64,000 bases of DNA. Origin: Billgrantia sulfidoxydans. Lineage in GTDB: Bacteria; Pseudomonadota; Gammaproteobacteria; Pseudomonadales; Halomonadaceae. The stretch is taken from the NCBI RefSeq assembly GCF_017868775.1, contig NZ_CP053381.1:4402001-4466000 (forward strand). The letters run 5' to 3'. Position 1 is the stretch's first letter. The number at the start of each line of letters is the position of its first letter. The position numbers were made by a program, and so were the translations under genes. Shown one piece after another: positions 37,817-45,919 of the stretch. A model generated the notes under the pieces. It made no database searches and was not told the origin of the DNA. It saw nothing but the letters and a program-made list of their open reading frames with translations.

Positions 37817-38680
37817 TCAAGGCTTGCCTTCCTGTTCCGGAAACCTCAGCGGCGTCAAGCTCTTCTTGACTGCCTTGAGCTGCTCGGCGAGCTTCGGCCC
37901 GCGGGTCTTGGCCACGCCCACGGCGAGCACATCGACCAGCACCAGGTGGGCGATGCGCGAACTCATCGGCGTGTAGATCTCGGTGTCCTCGTGCACGTCG
38001 ATGTAGAGCGGCAGGGTCACCTCCTCGGCCAGCGGCGAGCCGCTGGGGCACAGGCCGATCACCGTGGCCCCGGCCTCACGGGCCAGGCGCACGCTGGCCA
38101 CCAGGGCACGGGTGCGGCCGGTCTGGGAGATCGCCACCACCACGTCGCCCTCCTTGAGGGTCACCGCCGACATGTTCTGCATGTGCGGGTCGGCGTAGGC
38201 GGCGGTGGAGATCTGCAGGCGGAAGAACTTGTGCTGGGCGTCGAAGGCCACCGCGCCGGAGGCGCCGAAGCCGTAGAACTCGACCCGGTTGGCCATCGCC
38301 AGGGCCTGGATCGCCCGGCTCATGGCGTCGTTGTCGAGCCGGTCGCGCACCGACAGCAGGGTGCCCACGGTGGAGTCGAAGATGCTCTGCGAGAACTCGG
38401 CGACGGAATCGTCGTCGTTCATCGAGAACTGGGCGAACTGGCTGCCCGAGGCCAGCATCTGCGCCAGCTTGAGCTTGAAGTCCTGGAAGCCGTTGCAGCC
38501 GAGGGCCCGGCAGAAGCGCACCACGGTCGGCTCGCTGACCTTGGCCTCGGTGGCCAGGTCGACGATGCGCATGTGGATCACTTCGTCGGGGTTGCGCAGC
38601 ACGAAGCGCGCCACTTTCTGCTCGGAGCGGCGAAAATGCTCCATGCGGCGTCTCATTTCATCGAACAGGGCGCGGCTCAC
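37817..38680 (-). CDS. hexR: RpiR-family regulator, HexR-like
   Basis: The 287-residue protein has an N-terminal helix-turn-helix (VDLATEAKVSEPTVVRFCRALGCNGFQDFKLKLAQ) and a sugar-phosphate-binding SIS domain at about 125-260 (GFGASGAVAFDAQHKF, ISQTGRTRALVASVRLA, YTPMSSRIAHLVLVDVLAVG). This matches HexR, the repressor of Entner-Doudoroff and central sugar genes that senses KDPG. The usual neighbours zwf, pgl, edd or gap are not nearby, so the specific name is less secure. The start is GTG at 38680 with AAGGAG. Confidence 0.75.
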   Translation of the reverse strand: MSRALFDEMRRRMEHFRRSEQKVARFVLRNPDEVIHMRIVDLATEAKVSEPTVVRFCRALGCNGFQDFKLKLAQMLASGSQFAQFSMNDDDSVAEFSQSIFDSTVGTLLSVRDRLDNDAMSRAIQALAMANRVEFYGFGASGAVAFDAQHKFFRLQISTAAYADPHMQNMSAVTLKEGDVVVAISQTGRTRALVASVRLAREAGATVIGLCPSGSPLAEEVTLPLYIDVHEDTEIYTPMSSRIAHLVLVDVLAVGVAKTRGPKLAEQLKAVKKSLTPLRFPEQEGKP

Positions 38681-38774
38681 GCGGAACTCCTTGGTTGACG
38701 AACGCAGGGGTCAGTATGCCTGATCCCGCCCCGCTTGGGGGAGTTTCCCGGCGGGGAGCGTGGAATGGCCCACT

Positions 38775-38804
38775 TCGTCACGAAACTGTCAAGTAGGGTA
38801 TAGT
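38775..38804 (+). promoter_or_regulatory. Candidate promoter for the small basic protein gene
   Basis: TCGTCA (38775-38780) and TATAGT (38799-38804) have an 18-base spacer. The -10 fits five of six positions. It would start transcription near 38811, 63 bases before the ATG at 38874, whose ribosome-binding site is GGGAGAG. Confidence 0.5.
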
Positions 38805-38873
38805 AAAGATGCTGTGATTTGATCTTGCTGGACGAGAGAAGATAAGGCACAGAAGAAGAAGGGAGAGTCGATC

Positions 38874-39074
38874 ATGAGTAAGGTCGAACGGGTCACTTCC
38901 GTCAAGAACGAACTTCTCGACATCTTCATGAGCATCAACGTCGCCGAGCACGAAAAGCGCTCCCGCAGCGCCGCCCAGCGCAACCTGCGCGCCCGACGCG
39001 GCATCGAGCTACACCAGGAGTTCAAGCAGCTGGAGCGCGACATCGCCGACCTGGCCGACGAGGAGAAACACTGA
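38874..39074 (+). CDS. Small charged protein, PA3496-like
   Basis: The 66-residue protein is highly charged and probably helical. Its middle part, RSRSAAQRNLRARRGIELHQ, resembles the Arg-rich core of the PA3496 family of small proteins proposed to act in envelope integrity. It has no signal peptide or membrane segment. It has a good promoter and ribosome-binding site upstream and two hairpins downstream, which argue it is a real, separately transcribed gene. Function is unknown. Confidence 0.75.
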   Translation: MSKVERVTSVKNELLDIFMSINVAEHEKRSRSAAQRNLRARRGIELHQEFKQLERDIADLADEEKH

Positions 39075-39076
39075 AG

Positions 39077-39096
39077 CGGCCGCCCACCGGCGGCCG
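39077..39096 (+). terminator. Hairpin after the small charged protein gene
   Basis: Perfect 8-bp arms CGGCCGCC (39077-39084) and GGCGGCCG (39089-39096) with a CACC loop are followed by TTCG. The hairpin begins 3 bases after the stop codon and probably ends this short transcript. Confidence 0.6.
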
Positions 39097-39109
39097 TTCG
39101 CTACCCACG

Positions 39110-39134
39110 CCAGGCCCCGCAGCCCGGGGCCTGG
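39110..39134. terminator. Second hairpin, between convergent genes
   Basis: Perfect 10-bp arms CCAGGCCCCG (39110-39119) and CGGGGCCTGG (39125-39134) flank a 5-base loop. It lies 9 bases after the end of the convergent NSS transporter gene and probably protects or ends that transcript. Confidence 0.55.
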
Positions 39135-39143
39135 AGGGAGGCC

Positions 39144-40490
39144 TTAGCCCAGCAGCGAGTGCAGGAACACCGCGACCACGCCCAGCGGCGCCACGTAGCG
39201 CGCCACCACCACCCACAGCGACTGACCGGCACCGGAGAGATTGAGCTCGGCGGCCACGCTCTGGCGATCCAGGCACCAGGCGACGAACAGGATCGCGCCG
39301 AGCCCCGTCAGCGGCAGCAGGATCTTGCTGGTGAAGGTGTCCAGCAGATCGAACACGTTGAGCCCCAGGATCAGGAACTCGCCCAGCAGGTTGAACGAGA
39401 GCAGGGCGAGGATGCCCAGGGCCCAGACCGCGACGCCGCTGACCAGAGTGGCCACGACGCGCGACAGCGGCGTGCGCTCCTCGACGAACTCCACCACCGG
39501 TTCCAGCAGCGAGATGGCCGAGGTCAGGGCGGCGAACGTCAGCAGCAGGAAGAACATCAGCCCCAGCAGGGTACCGCCGGTCATATTGCCGAAGGCCAGC
39601 GGCAGCGTGACGAAGATCAGCCCCGGTCCCGAGTTGAGGTCCAGCCCGTTGGCGAACACGATGGGAAAGATCGCCAGCCCCGCCAGCAGGGCGATGCCGG
39701 TATCGAGGAGGATCACCGTGCGGGCGGTACCCAGCAGGTTGACCTCCTCGCCCAGGTAGGAGCCGTAGGCCATCATGATGCCCATGCCCAGCGACAGGGT
39801 GAAGAAGGCCTGACCCATGGCGGCCAGCACCACCTCACCGCTGATGGCGCCCCAGTCGGGCCGGAACATGAAAGAGAGTGCCTCGCCGAAATGCCCCGTC
39901 GTCATGCCGTAGCCCAACAGGACCAGCATCAGGATCACCAGCGCCGGCATCATGGTGCGCACGGCCCCCTCGAGCCCCTTGGTCACGCCGCGGGCGACGA
40001 TGCCGATGACCAGCAGCATGAACACGGTATGCCACAAGAGCAGGGTAACGGGGCTGCCCAGCATACCGGTGAAGACGCCGCCGACGCCCTCGGCATCCTG
40101 GCCGCTGAAGGTGCCGGTGATCGAACCCAGCGTGTAGGAGAGCGACCAACCGCCGATCACGCTGTAGAAGGAGAGAATCAGGAAGGCGCCGAGCACGCCG
40201 CTCACGCCCACCAGCACCCAGGCCGGCAGGTGTCCGCCACGGCGGGCGAGTTCGGCCATGGCATTGATCGGGTTCTCCTGGCCACGCCGGCCGATGAGCC
40301 ACTCCGCGACCAGGATCGGCAGGCCGATGACGGCGATGCAGAGCAGGTAGACCAGGACGAAAGCCGCCCCGCCGCTCTCGCCCACCATGTAGGGAAACTT
40401 CCAGATATTGCCCAGCCCCACCGCCGAGCCAGCGGCGGCGAGCACGAAGGTCATCTTCGACGACCATTGCGCATGTACGAGTTTAGACAT
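39144..40490 (-). CDS. Neurotransmitter:sodium symporter (NSS) family transporter
   Basis: The 448-residue membrane protein has about 11-12 helices and the NSS (LeuT-fold) signature GSAVGLGNIWKFPYMVGESGG in the first helix, with GVSGVLGAFLILSFYSVIGGW further on. Bacterial NSS proteins import amino acids (Leu, Trp, Met and others) with Na+. At 448 residues and probably 11 helices it is closer to the bacterial MhsT-like group than to 12-helix animal carriers. Substrate cannot be told. Sodium-driven uptake fits a halophile. Confidence 0.92.
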   Translation of the reverse strand: MSKLVHAQWSSKMTFVLAAAGSAVGLGNIWKFPYMVGESGGAAFVLVYLLCIAVIGLPILVAEWLIGRRGQENPINAMAELARRGGHLPAWVLVGVSGVLGAFLILSFYSVIGGWSLSYTLGSITGTFSGQDAEGVGGVFTGMLGSPVTLLLWHTVFMLLVIGIVARGVTKGLEGAVRTMMPALVILMLVLLGYGMTTGHFGEALSFMFRPDWGAISGEVVLAAMGQAFFTLSLGMGIMMAYGSYLGEEVNLLGTARTVILLDTGIALLAGLAIFPIVFANGLDLNSGPGLIFVTLPLAFGNMTGGTLLGLMFFLLLTFAALTSAISLLEPVVEFVEERTPLSRVVATLVSGVAVWALGILALLSFNLLGEFLILGLNVFDLLDTFTSKILLPLTGLGAILFVAWCLDRQSVAAELNLSGAGQSLWVVVARYVAPLGVVAVFLHSLLG

Positions 40491-40621
40491 GACTCACCTG
40501 TTGTTGTGTATCTGGTTGTTGATCTTTCTCAAGCGCAAAAACTCAGTAGATCGGAAGGTTTCTGGCTCGAATGTCGGCAAATTTATCCGATCATACGCTC
40601 GAACGCCAGTTGCGATGGCGG

Positions 40622-41488
40622 TCAGAACAGGCGCGCTTGCCGCTCCCCGGCGAAATCGCTCAAAGGCGACAGGCCGAGGGCGCCGGAAAGCGCCTGGAAA
40701 AGCCGTCTCGCCAGCTGCGGAGCCTGTCGGTTATCGGCGGTATGCACAAACAGAAAAGGGGTTTTCCCCTGATTTATCCACAACCTGATCTGGCCGATCC
40801 AGGGCTGGAAGTAGCGAAGATTGATGGTCTCGTCCACATGACCGATGAAGCGAATCAGCGGCTGGCCTCCCGTGGAAAGCACGTGTAATGGGCATCTTGG
40901 TTTTTCATTCTGAGCGTGGGCCAGTGCCGGATCGCCCCTTGCCGGGGTCGAGAAAAGCGCACGAACGTCGAGCATCGCGCGGTTGGCGCCGTGAGTTATC
41001 AACAGGCGGTTCAAGGCGACTTCTGCTGTCCCCTTGTGGAAAAACTCGGGGTGGCGGACCTCCACGGCGCAGGGGATCCCGGTCGGCCAGCGCGCGAGCA
41101 GCGCCTCGAGGCGGGCCAGTTCGGCGAAGCCGAAGTCGCGCGGCAACTGAACGAGCAGCGGCCCCAGGCGCTCGTGCAGCGGGGCGAGCGAATCGACGAA
41201 GGCGTCGAAGTCCGCTTCGATGTTGTGAAGGCGCCGCTCGTGGGTCAGTGCCGCCGGCAGCTTGAAGCAGAAGCGAAAGTGCGGAGGGACCAGGCGCGAC
41301 CAGGCGGCCGCCGTCTCCGCCCGGGGTGCGCCACTGTAGAAGGTGGTGTTGCCCTCCACCGCGGAGAAGACCCGGGCGTAGTCCGCCAGCCAGCCTGACT
41401 GGCCCGCGTAGGGCGGATAAAGGGAGCCACACCACTCGGGGTTGGCCCACATGGGCAAACCCAGATACAGTCCGGACAACCTTGTCAT
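40622..41488 (-). CDS. DUF72-family protein
   Basis: The 288-residue protein has the DUF72 pattern GLYLGLPMWANPEWCGSLYP, NTTFYSGAP, FRFCFKLPAALTHERRL, GPLLVQLPRDFG and the late INQGKTPFLFVHTADN. DUF72 (YecE) proteins have a TIM-barrel fold and no settled function. The ATG at 41488 has AGGAG. It is divergent from the PAP2 phosphatase with 101 bases between. An isolated DnaA-box-like TTATCCACA occurs within it (40774-40782), which I take as chance. Confidence 0.87.
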   Translation of the reverse strand: MTRLSGLYLGLPMWANPEWCGSLYPPYAGQSGWLADYARVFSAVEGNTTFYSGAPRAETAAAWSRLVPPHFRFCFKLPAALTHERRLHNIEADFDAFVDSLAPLHERLGPLLVQLPRDFGFAELARLEALLARWPTGIPCAVEVRHPEFFHKGTAEVALNRLLITHGANRAMLDVRALFSTPARGDPALAHAQNEKPRCPLHVLSTGGQPLIRFIGHVDETINLRYFQPWIGQIRLWINQGKTPFLFVHTADNRQAPQLARRLFQALSGALGLSPLSDFAGERQARLF

Positions 41489-41589
41489 GCTCCTGTAACA
41501 AAAATAATCGGAAGCGACGCGCCGCGAGTGGCAGCATGAGCTGCCCCGCCGCACAAGGAAGACGCGCCCACCGCCGCGCTACAACGCCC

Positions 41590-42192
41590 ATGGAAACGAC
41601 GCTCAATCTTGCCCTGTTCACCCGCCTGAACGCTGCACCCGACAGCGATCCTCGCCTGCTGCTGCTGGCGGAGGTGTTCGCCGTCTATCTGATCTGGATG
41701 GTGCCGGCCCTGCTGGTCATCGGCTGGCTACGCGGCAGCGACCGTTTGAAGCGTCCGCTGCTCGAGGCCTTCGTCGCCACCCTGCTCGCCCTGGCGGCGA
41801 GCTGGCTGCTCGGTTTCCTCTGGCCCAGCCCGCGGCCCTTCATGGTCCCGGTCGGACAAACCTTCCTGGAGCACGCCCCGACCCCCGGCTTTCCCAGCAA
41901 CCACGCAACGATCATGCTGACCATGGCCTTCAGCCTGCTGCTGCATGCCGGCACCCGGCGTATCGGTCGCTATCTGCTGCTGCTGGCACTCCCGGTGGCC
42001 TGGGCGCGGATCTTCCTCGGTGTGCATTTCCCGCAGGACATGCTCGGCGCCCTGCTGCTGGCGGCGGTCACGGCCACGCTGGTCGGCGCCAGCCGCACCT
42101 GGCTGATCCTGCCGTTCTATCACCACGTGGCCATGCGGCTCTATCGCCTGCTGTTCGCCCCGCTGATCCGGCGTGGCTGGGTGGCGCGCTGA
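41590..42192 (+). CDS. PAP2-family phosphatase (undecaprenyl diphosphate phosphatase candidate)
   Basis: The 200-residue membrane protein has about five helices and the three PAP2 motifs: a short version of KX6RP around WPSPRPFMVP, PSNHA (GFPSNHATIM, usually PSGH) and ARIFLGVHFPQD. Its size and topology resemble YbjG and PgpB-type enzymes that recycle undecaprenyl diphosphate. A second enzyme for this job, UppP, is encoded at 48489-49301. The last codons and the stop lie inside a perfect inverted repeat. Confidence 0.85.
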   Translation: METTLNLALFTRLNAAPDSDPRLLLLAEVFAVYLIWMVPALLVIGWLRGSDRLKRPLLEAFVATLLALAASWLLGFLWPSPRPFMVPVGQTFLEHAPTPGFPSNHATIMLTMAFSLLLHAGTRRIGRYLLLLALPVAWARIFLGVHFPQDMLGALLLAAVTATLVGASRTWLILPFYHHVAMRLYRLLFAPLIRRGWVAR

Positions 42193-42200
42193 GCGCGCCA
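42182..42200 (+). terminator. Hairpin with the stop codon in its loop
   Basis: Perfect 8-bp arms TGGCGCGC (42182-42189) and GCGCGCCA (42193-42200) have the TGA stop codon of the phosphatase gene as the loop. It lies between two convergent genes. A translating ribosome would melt it, so it may form only after the last ribosome leaves. Confidence 0.45.
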
Positions 42201-42228
42201 GCCAGCCATCAACGCGCCGCAGATCGGT

Positions 42229-43935
42229 TCAGAACTGGCCCAGCAGCCACTCGCCGGGTTCGCCGTTCATCCGCAGTTGGCCATCCTCGAGCTGCAGGTG
42301 CAAGGAGTAGCGGTCCCCTTCCTCGCGACGCACCACGCCGAGCTCCAGCATCGGCTGCAGGCCTTGGGCGACCATCTCCTTGGCCATCGCATCGAGTTCG
42401 TTGTCCGAGATCATCACCCCGTACTGCTGTCGCAGCGACTCGCGGGCGACCTTGTGCAACAGCAGCGCGGAGGCGTTCACGCTCAGGTCCAGGCGATTGT
42501 CCGGCGCCAGCAGCTTGTGCTGATCGAAGGCGTCGAGATCCTCGAGGGCCAGGTCGGCGTCCAGTGACAGGTCGGCATCCGCATCGCCGATGCTGAACGA
42601 CACCGGCTTGAAGGTGAAGGCGGAGCGACCGGCCATCAGCGTCTCGCTCGCCTGCTCGATACGTTCGAACACCGGGAGCACGGCGTCGGGGTCGTCCAGG
42701 CTGAAGACGTCGATCGCTTCGTAGACCAGTTGCCACAGCGTGTCGTACGCCTCTCGCGGAAGCTGGCCATAGCTCGACTCGAGGTGGAACGCGATCGGCT
42801 CTTCCATGCCTTGGATGCGTAGATCCCGGGACGCGACCAGCTGCGCCACCCGGAACTGCGAATCGGACTCCGGCTCAACGTCCAGGCGATAGTTCACGCT
42901 CTGCGCTTCAAAGCCCGGCGACTGCTGCTGGCGTACCGTCATGCCGTCGAGGTTCAGCCCAAGCTGGCCGTACCAGCTGGTCTCGCCCTGGCGTGTCGCC
43001 TTGAAATCGGCCTCGATGCCTTGCAGGGTCAGGAACAGCTCAGGCTCCTCGGCCTCGAAGCCCCGCATGGCAAAACGGCTGTCGACGCTCGCGAAGCGCC
43101 CCTGCTCGTCGAAGTCGAGCTGGACCTCGACGTTCTGCCCATCGATTCGCGAATCGCCCGTCTGCGCCGGGTCACGGCTCTGGCTCAGCATCGGGCCATC
43201 GTCGGAGGTGAAGGTGACCTCACGCAGCACGCCCTGGGGGAAGGAGACCACGAGGTTGGAGGTGGCACCTTCGAAGGTATGCACGGCACCAGGCTCCTCC
43301 AGCCGGGCCTGCCCCAGGCGGTTGCTGCTGCGGTACTCGCCCATGGTCGGGTCGTAGCGGAAATCGCCACCCAGGTAATCGGCGACGTAGCGCATGTCGA
43401 ATCCCGCCTCGCTGAGCAGCGGACCTGCGACCAGCGTCATCTCCTGGGGGGCCCATTCGCCCTTCACCACGCGATCGAAGCCCACGCTTGCCTCGTAGCG
43501 CGAAAGAGCGCCGGCCTCCTCCCACTGGACCAGCTGATCGAACAGCCAGCCCGACGCCTCGATCCGCCCCTCGAGGCGGGCCAGAGCGCCCATGAAGGGA
43601 CCGTGGACGATGCGGTCGCTGATGGCGATCCGCAGCGGCTCGCCCTCGAGCTCCAGCGCCATGTCCTCAGCGAGCAGCCGTTGGTAGGCCTGGGCGAACT
43701 CCGGCTCGAGAACGAGTTCATAGCTGGCTCGCGCTTCGAACCAGCCCCTCTCGTAACTCGGGTTCTCGATCTGGATATATTCGAGGCTGCCGAACTGGTG
43801 AAGGTAATCGGCATACTGTCGCTCTATCTGGCGCCCCATCCAATGGGGGGCCCCCAGGCCGGCGATGAGCGCTAACCCGACGACGGCCGCCAGCGGTTTC
43901 TTCAGGGAGTTTCCCTGCTGCTTTCCTTTCCCCAC
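42229..43935 (-). CDS. YdgA-family (DUF945) protein
   Basis: The 568-residue protein has a single N-terminal membrane helix at about residues 11-30 and then a long soluble region of repeated short beta-strand and helix blocks. These include NPSYERGWFEARASYEL and IVHGPFMGALARLEGR. The pattern is that of the DUF945/YdgA family of gammaproteobacteria, anchored in the inner membrane with the bulk probably in the periplasm. Function is unknown. The start is GTG at 43935 with AAGGA. It stands alone, 128 bases downstream of glmS. Confidence 0.78.
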   Translation of the reverse strand: MGKGKQQGNSLKKPLAAVVGLALIAGLGAPHWMGRQIERQYADYLHQFGSLEYIQIENPSYERGWFEARASYELVLEPEFAQAYQRLLAEDMALELEGEPLRIAISDRIVHGPFMGALARLEGRIEASGWLFDQLVQWEEAGALSRYEASVGFDRVVKGEWAPQEMTLVAGPLLSEAGFDMRYVADYLGGDFRYDPTMGEYRSSNRLGQARLEEPGAVHTFEGATSNLVVSFPQGVLREVTFTSDDGPMLSQSRDPAQTGDSRIDGQNVEVQLDFDEQGRFASVDSRFAMRGFEAEEPELFLTLQGIEADFKATRQGETSWYGQLGLNLDGMTVRQQQSPGFEAQSVNYRLDVEPESDSQFRVAQLVASRDLRIQGMEEPIAFHLESSYGQLPREAYDTLWQLVYEAIDVFSLDDPDAVLPVFERIEQASETLMAGRSAFTFKPVSFSIGDADADLSLDADLALEDLDAFDQHKLLAPDNRLDLSVNASALLLHKVARESLRQQYGVMISDNELDAMAKEMVAQGLQPMLELGVVRREEGDRYSLHLQLEDGQLRMNGEPGEWLLGQF

Positions 43936-44063
43936 GTCGATATCCTTTTCTCGTTCTTGGTTTAATTGAAATTAGGCGGCAATGAGGCACGCTTATTGCT
44001 GCCCGACTTCATAACGGAGTGTAACGACAAGACACGAGAAAGGTAAGTCGACTCACAGCGGCA

Positions 44064-45899
44064 TCATTCCACCGTCACTGACTTGGCCAGGTTGCGCGGC
44101 TGGTCGACGTCGGTGCCCTTGAGTACCGCCACGTGGTAGCTCAGCAGCTGCAGCGGCACGGTGTAGAGGATCGGGGCCAGGGCATCGTGAACGTGGGGCA
44201 GCCGCAACACCCTGACGCCCTCCTCCTCCGCGAGGCCGACCCCCTCGTCGGCAAAGACGAAGAGTTCGCCGCCGCGTGCCTTCACCTCCTGGAGGTTGGA
44301 CTTCAGCTTGTCGAGCAGCTCGTCGTTGGGGGCGACGGAAATCACCGGCATCTCGCTGTCGACCAGCGCCAGCGGTCCGTGCTTGAGCTCGCCGGCAGGG
44401 TAAGCCTCGGCGTGGATGTAGGAGATCTCCTTGAGCTTGAGCGCTCCCTCCAGCGCAATCGGGAAGTGCGCGCCGCGACCGAGGAACAGCGCATGCTGCT
44501 TCTCGGCGAAGGCCGTGGACAGCGCCTCGATGGCGTCGTCGAGCTCGAGCACGCGGCTCACCAGCCGCGGCAGGCCGCGCAGGCCGGCTACCACCTCGGC
44601 CTGGGTCTCGGCCGCGAGCCCCTTGACCCGTCCCATGGCCAGGGTCAGCAGCATCAGGGCGGTGAGCTGGGTGGTGAAGGCCTTGGTGGAGGCGACGCCG
44701 ATCTCGGGGCCGGCCTGGGTCATCAGCGTCAGGTCCGATTCGCGCACCAGCGAACTGCCCGGTACGTTGCAGATCGCCAGGCTGCCGAGGTAGCCCTGCT
44801 CGCGCGCGAAGCGCAGCGCCGCCAGGGTGTCGGCGGTCTCGCCGGACTGCGACAGGGTGACGAACAGGGTGTTGTCGGGCACCACCACGGTACGATAGCG
44901 GTACTCGGAAGCCACCTCCACCTGCACGGGTATCCCGGCATAGCGCTCGAGCCAGTAGCGCGCCACCAGACCGGCGTGGTAGCTGGTGCCGCAGGCCACG
45001 ATATGCAGCTGCTCGACCCGCGCGAACAGCGCCTCGGCGTCGGGGCCGAAGCACTCGGCCGGCACCGAGCGCTCGCCCAGCCGCCCTTCGAGGGCCGCCG
45101 CGATCACCGCCGGCTGTTCGAAGATCTCCTTCTGCATGAAGTGACGGTACTCGCCCTTGCTGGCCGCGCCGTCGCCGTGCTCGAAAGTCTGGATCGGGCG
45201 CTGAGCGGCCTGGCCCTCGGCATCGAAGATCTCGATACTGCCGCCGGCCGAGAGGCGCACCACATCGCCTTCCTGTAGGTAGATGAAACGATCGGTGACC
45301 TGCAGCAGCGCCAGCGGGTCGGAGCCGAGGAAGGCCTCATCGATGCCCACCCCCACCACCAGCGGGCTGCCCTTGCGTGCGCCGACGATGACATCGGGCT
45401 CGTCGGTGTGGACCACCGCCAGCGCATAGGCACCCTCGAGTTGCGCGAGCCCGCGCTGCACGGCGGCCAGCAGACCGTCGCCATGACGGTATTCACGCTC
45501 CAGCAGATGAGCCACCACCTCGGTGTCGGTCTGCGAGGAGAAGGCGTAGCCGGCCGCCTGCAGCTCACGCCGCAGCGGCTCATGATTCTCGATGATGCCG
45601 TTGTGCACCAGCGCCAGCCGATCGCCCGATTGATGCGGGTGGGCATTCTCCTCGCTGGGCCTGCCATGGGTGGCCCAGCGGGTGTGGGCGATACCGCAGC
45701 GGCCCGGCAGGGCGGTCTCCGTGAGCAGGGCCTCGAGGGCGGCCACCTTGCCCAGCGCCCGGCGACGCTGCAGCTCGCCGGCAGCGCCGAGCACGGCCAT
45801 GCCGGCCGAGTCGTAGCCGCGATACTCCAGCCGCTTGAGCCCTTCGAGCAGGATCCCTTCCACGTTGCGCTCGGCAACGGCACCGACGATTCCACACAT
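44064..45899 (-). CDS. glmS: Glutamine-fructose-6-phosphate aminotransferase
   Basis: GlmS makes glucosamine-6-phosphate from fructose-6-phosphate and glutamine, the first step to UDP-GlcNAc. The 611-residue protein begins MCGIVGAVAER, with Cys2 as the glutaminase nucleophile. It has HTRWATHGRPSEENAHPH in the N-terminal domain and two SIS domains with CGTSYHAG, LSQSGETADTL and LGRGAHFPIALEGALKLKE. The usual length is 609. No glmS ribozyme is expected in this group. It follows glmU by 20 bases, so both form an operon. Confidence 0.97.
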   Translation of the reverse strand: MCGIVGAVAERNVEGILLEGLKRLEYRGYDSAGMAVLGAAGELQRRRALGKVAALEALLTETALPGRCGIAHTRWATHGRPSEENAHPHQSGDRLALVHNGIIENHEPLRRELQAAGYAFSSQTDTEVVAHLLEREYRHGDGLLAAVQRGLAQLEGAYALAVVHTDEPDVIVGARKGSPLVVGVGIDEAFLGSDPLALLQVTDRFIYLQEGDVVRLSAGGSIEIFDAEGQAAQRPIQTFEHGDGAASKGEYRHFMQKEIFEQPAVIAAALEGRLGERSVPAECFGPDAEALFARVEQLHIVACGTSYHAGLVARYWLERYAGIPVQVEVASEYRYRTVVVPDNTLFVTLSQSGETADTLAALRFAREQGYLGSLAICNVPGSSLVRESDLTLMTQAGPEIGVASTKAFTTQLTALMLLTLAMGRVKGLAAETQAEVVAGLRGLPRLVSRVLELDDAIEALSTAFAEKQHALFLGRGAHFPIALEGALKLKEISYIHAEAYPAGELKHGPLALVDSEMPVISVAPNDELLDKLKSNLQEVKARGGELFVFADEGVGLAEEEGVRVLRLPHVHDALAPILYTVPLQLLSYHVAVLKGTDVDQPRNLAKSVTVE

Positions 45900-45919
45900 G
45901 ACGATTCCTCGCGCTTGCC

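Noticed and set aside
40774..40782. Perfect DnaA box TTATCCACA
   Set aside because: A single box inside the DUF72 coding sequence without an AT-rich element; expected by chance.
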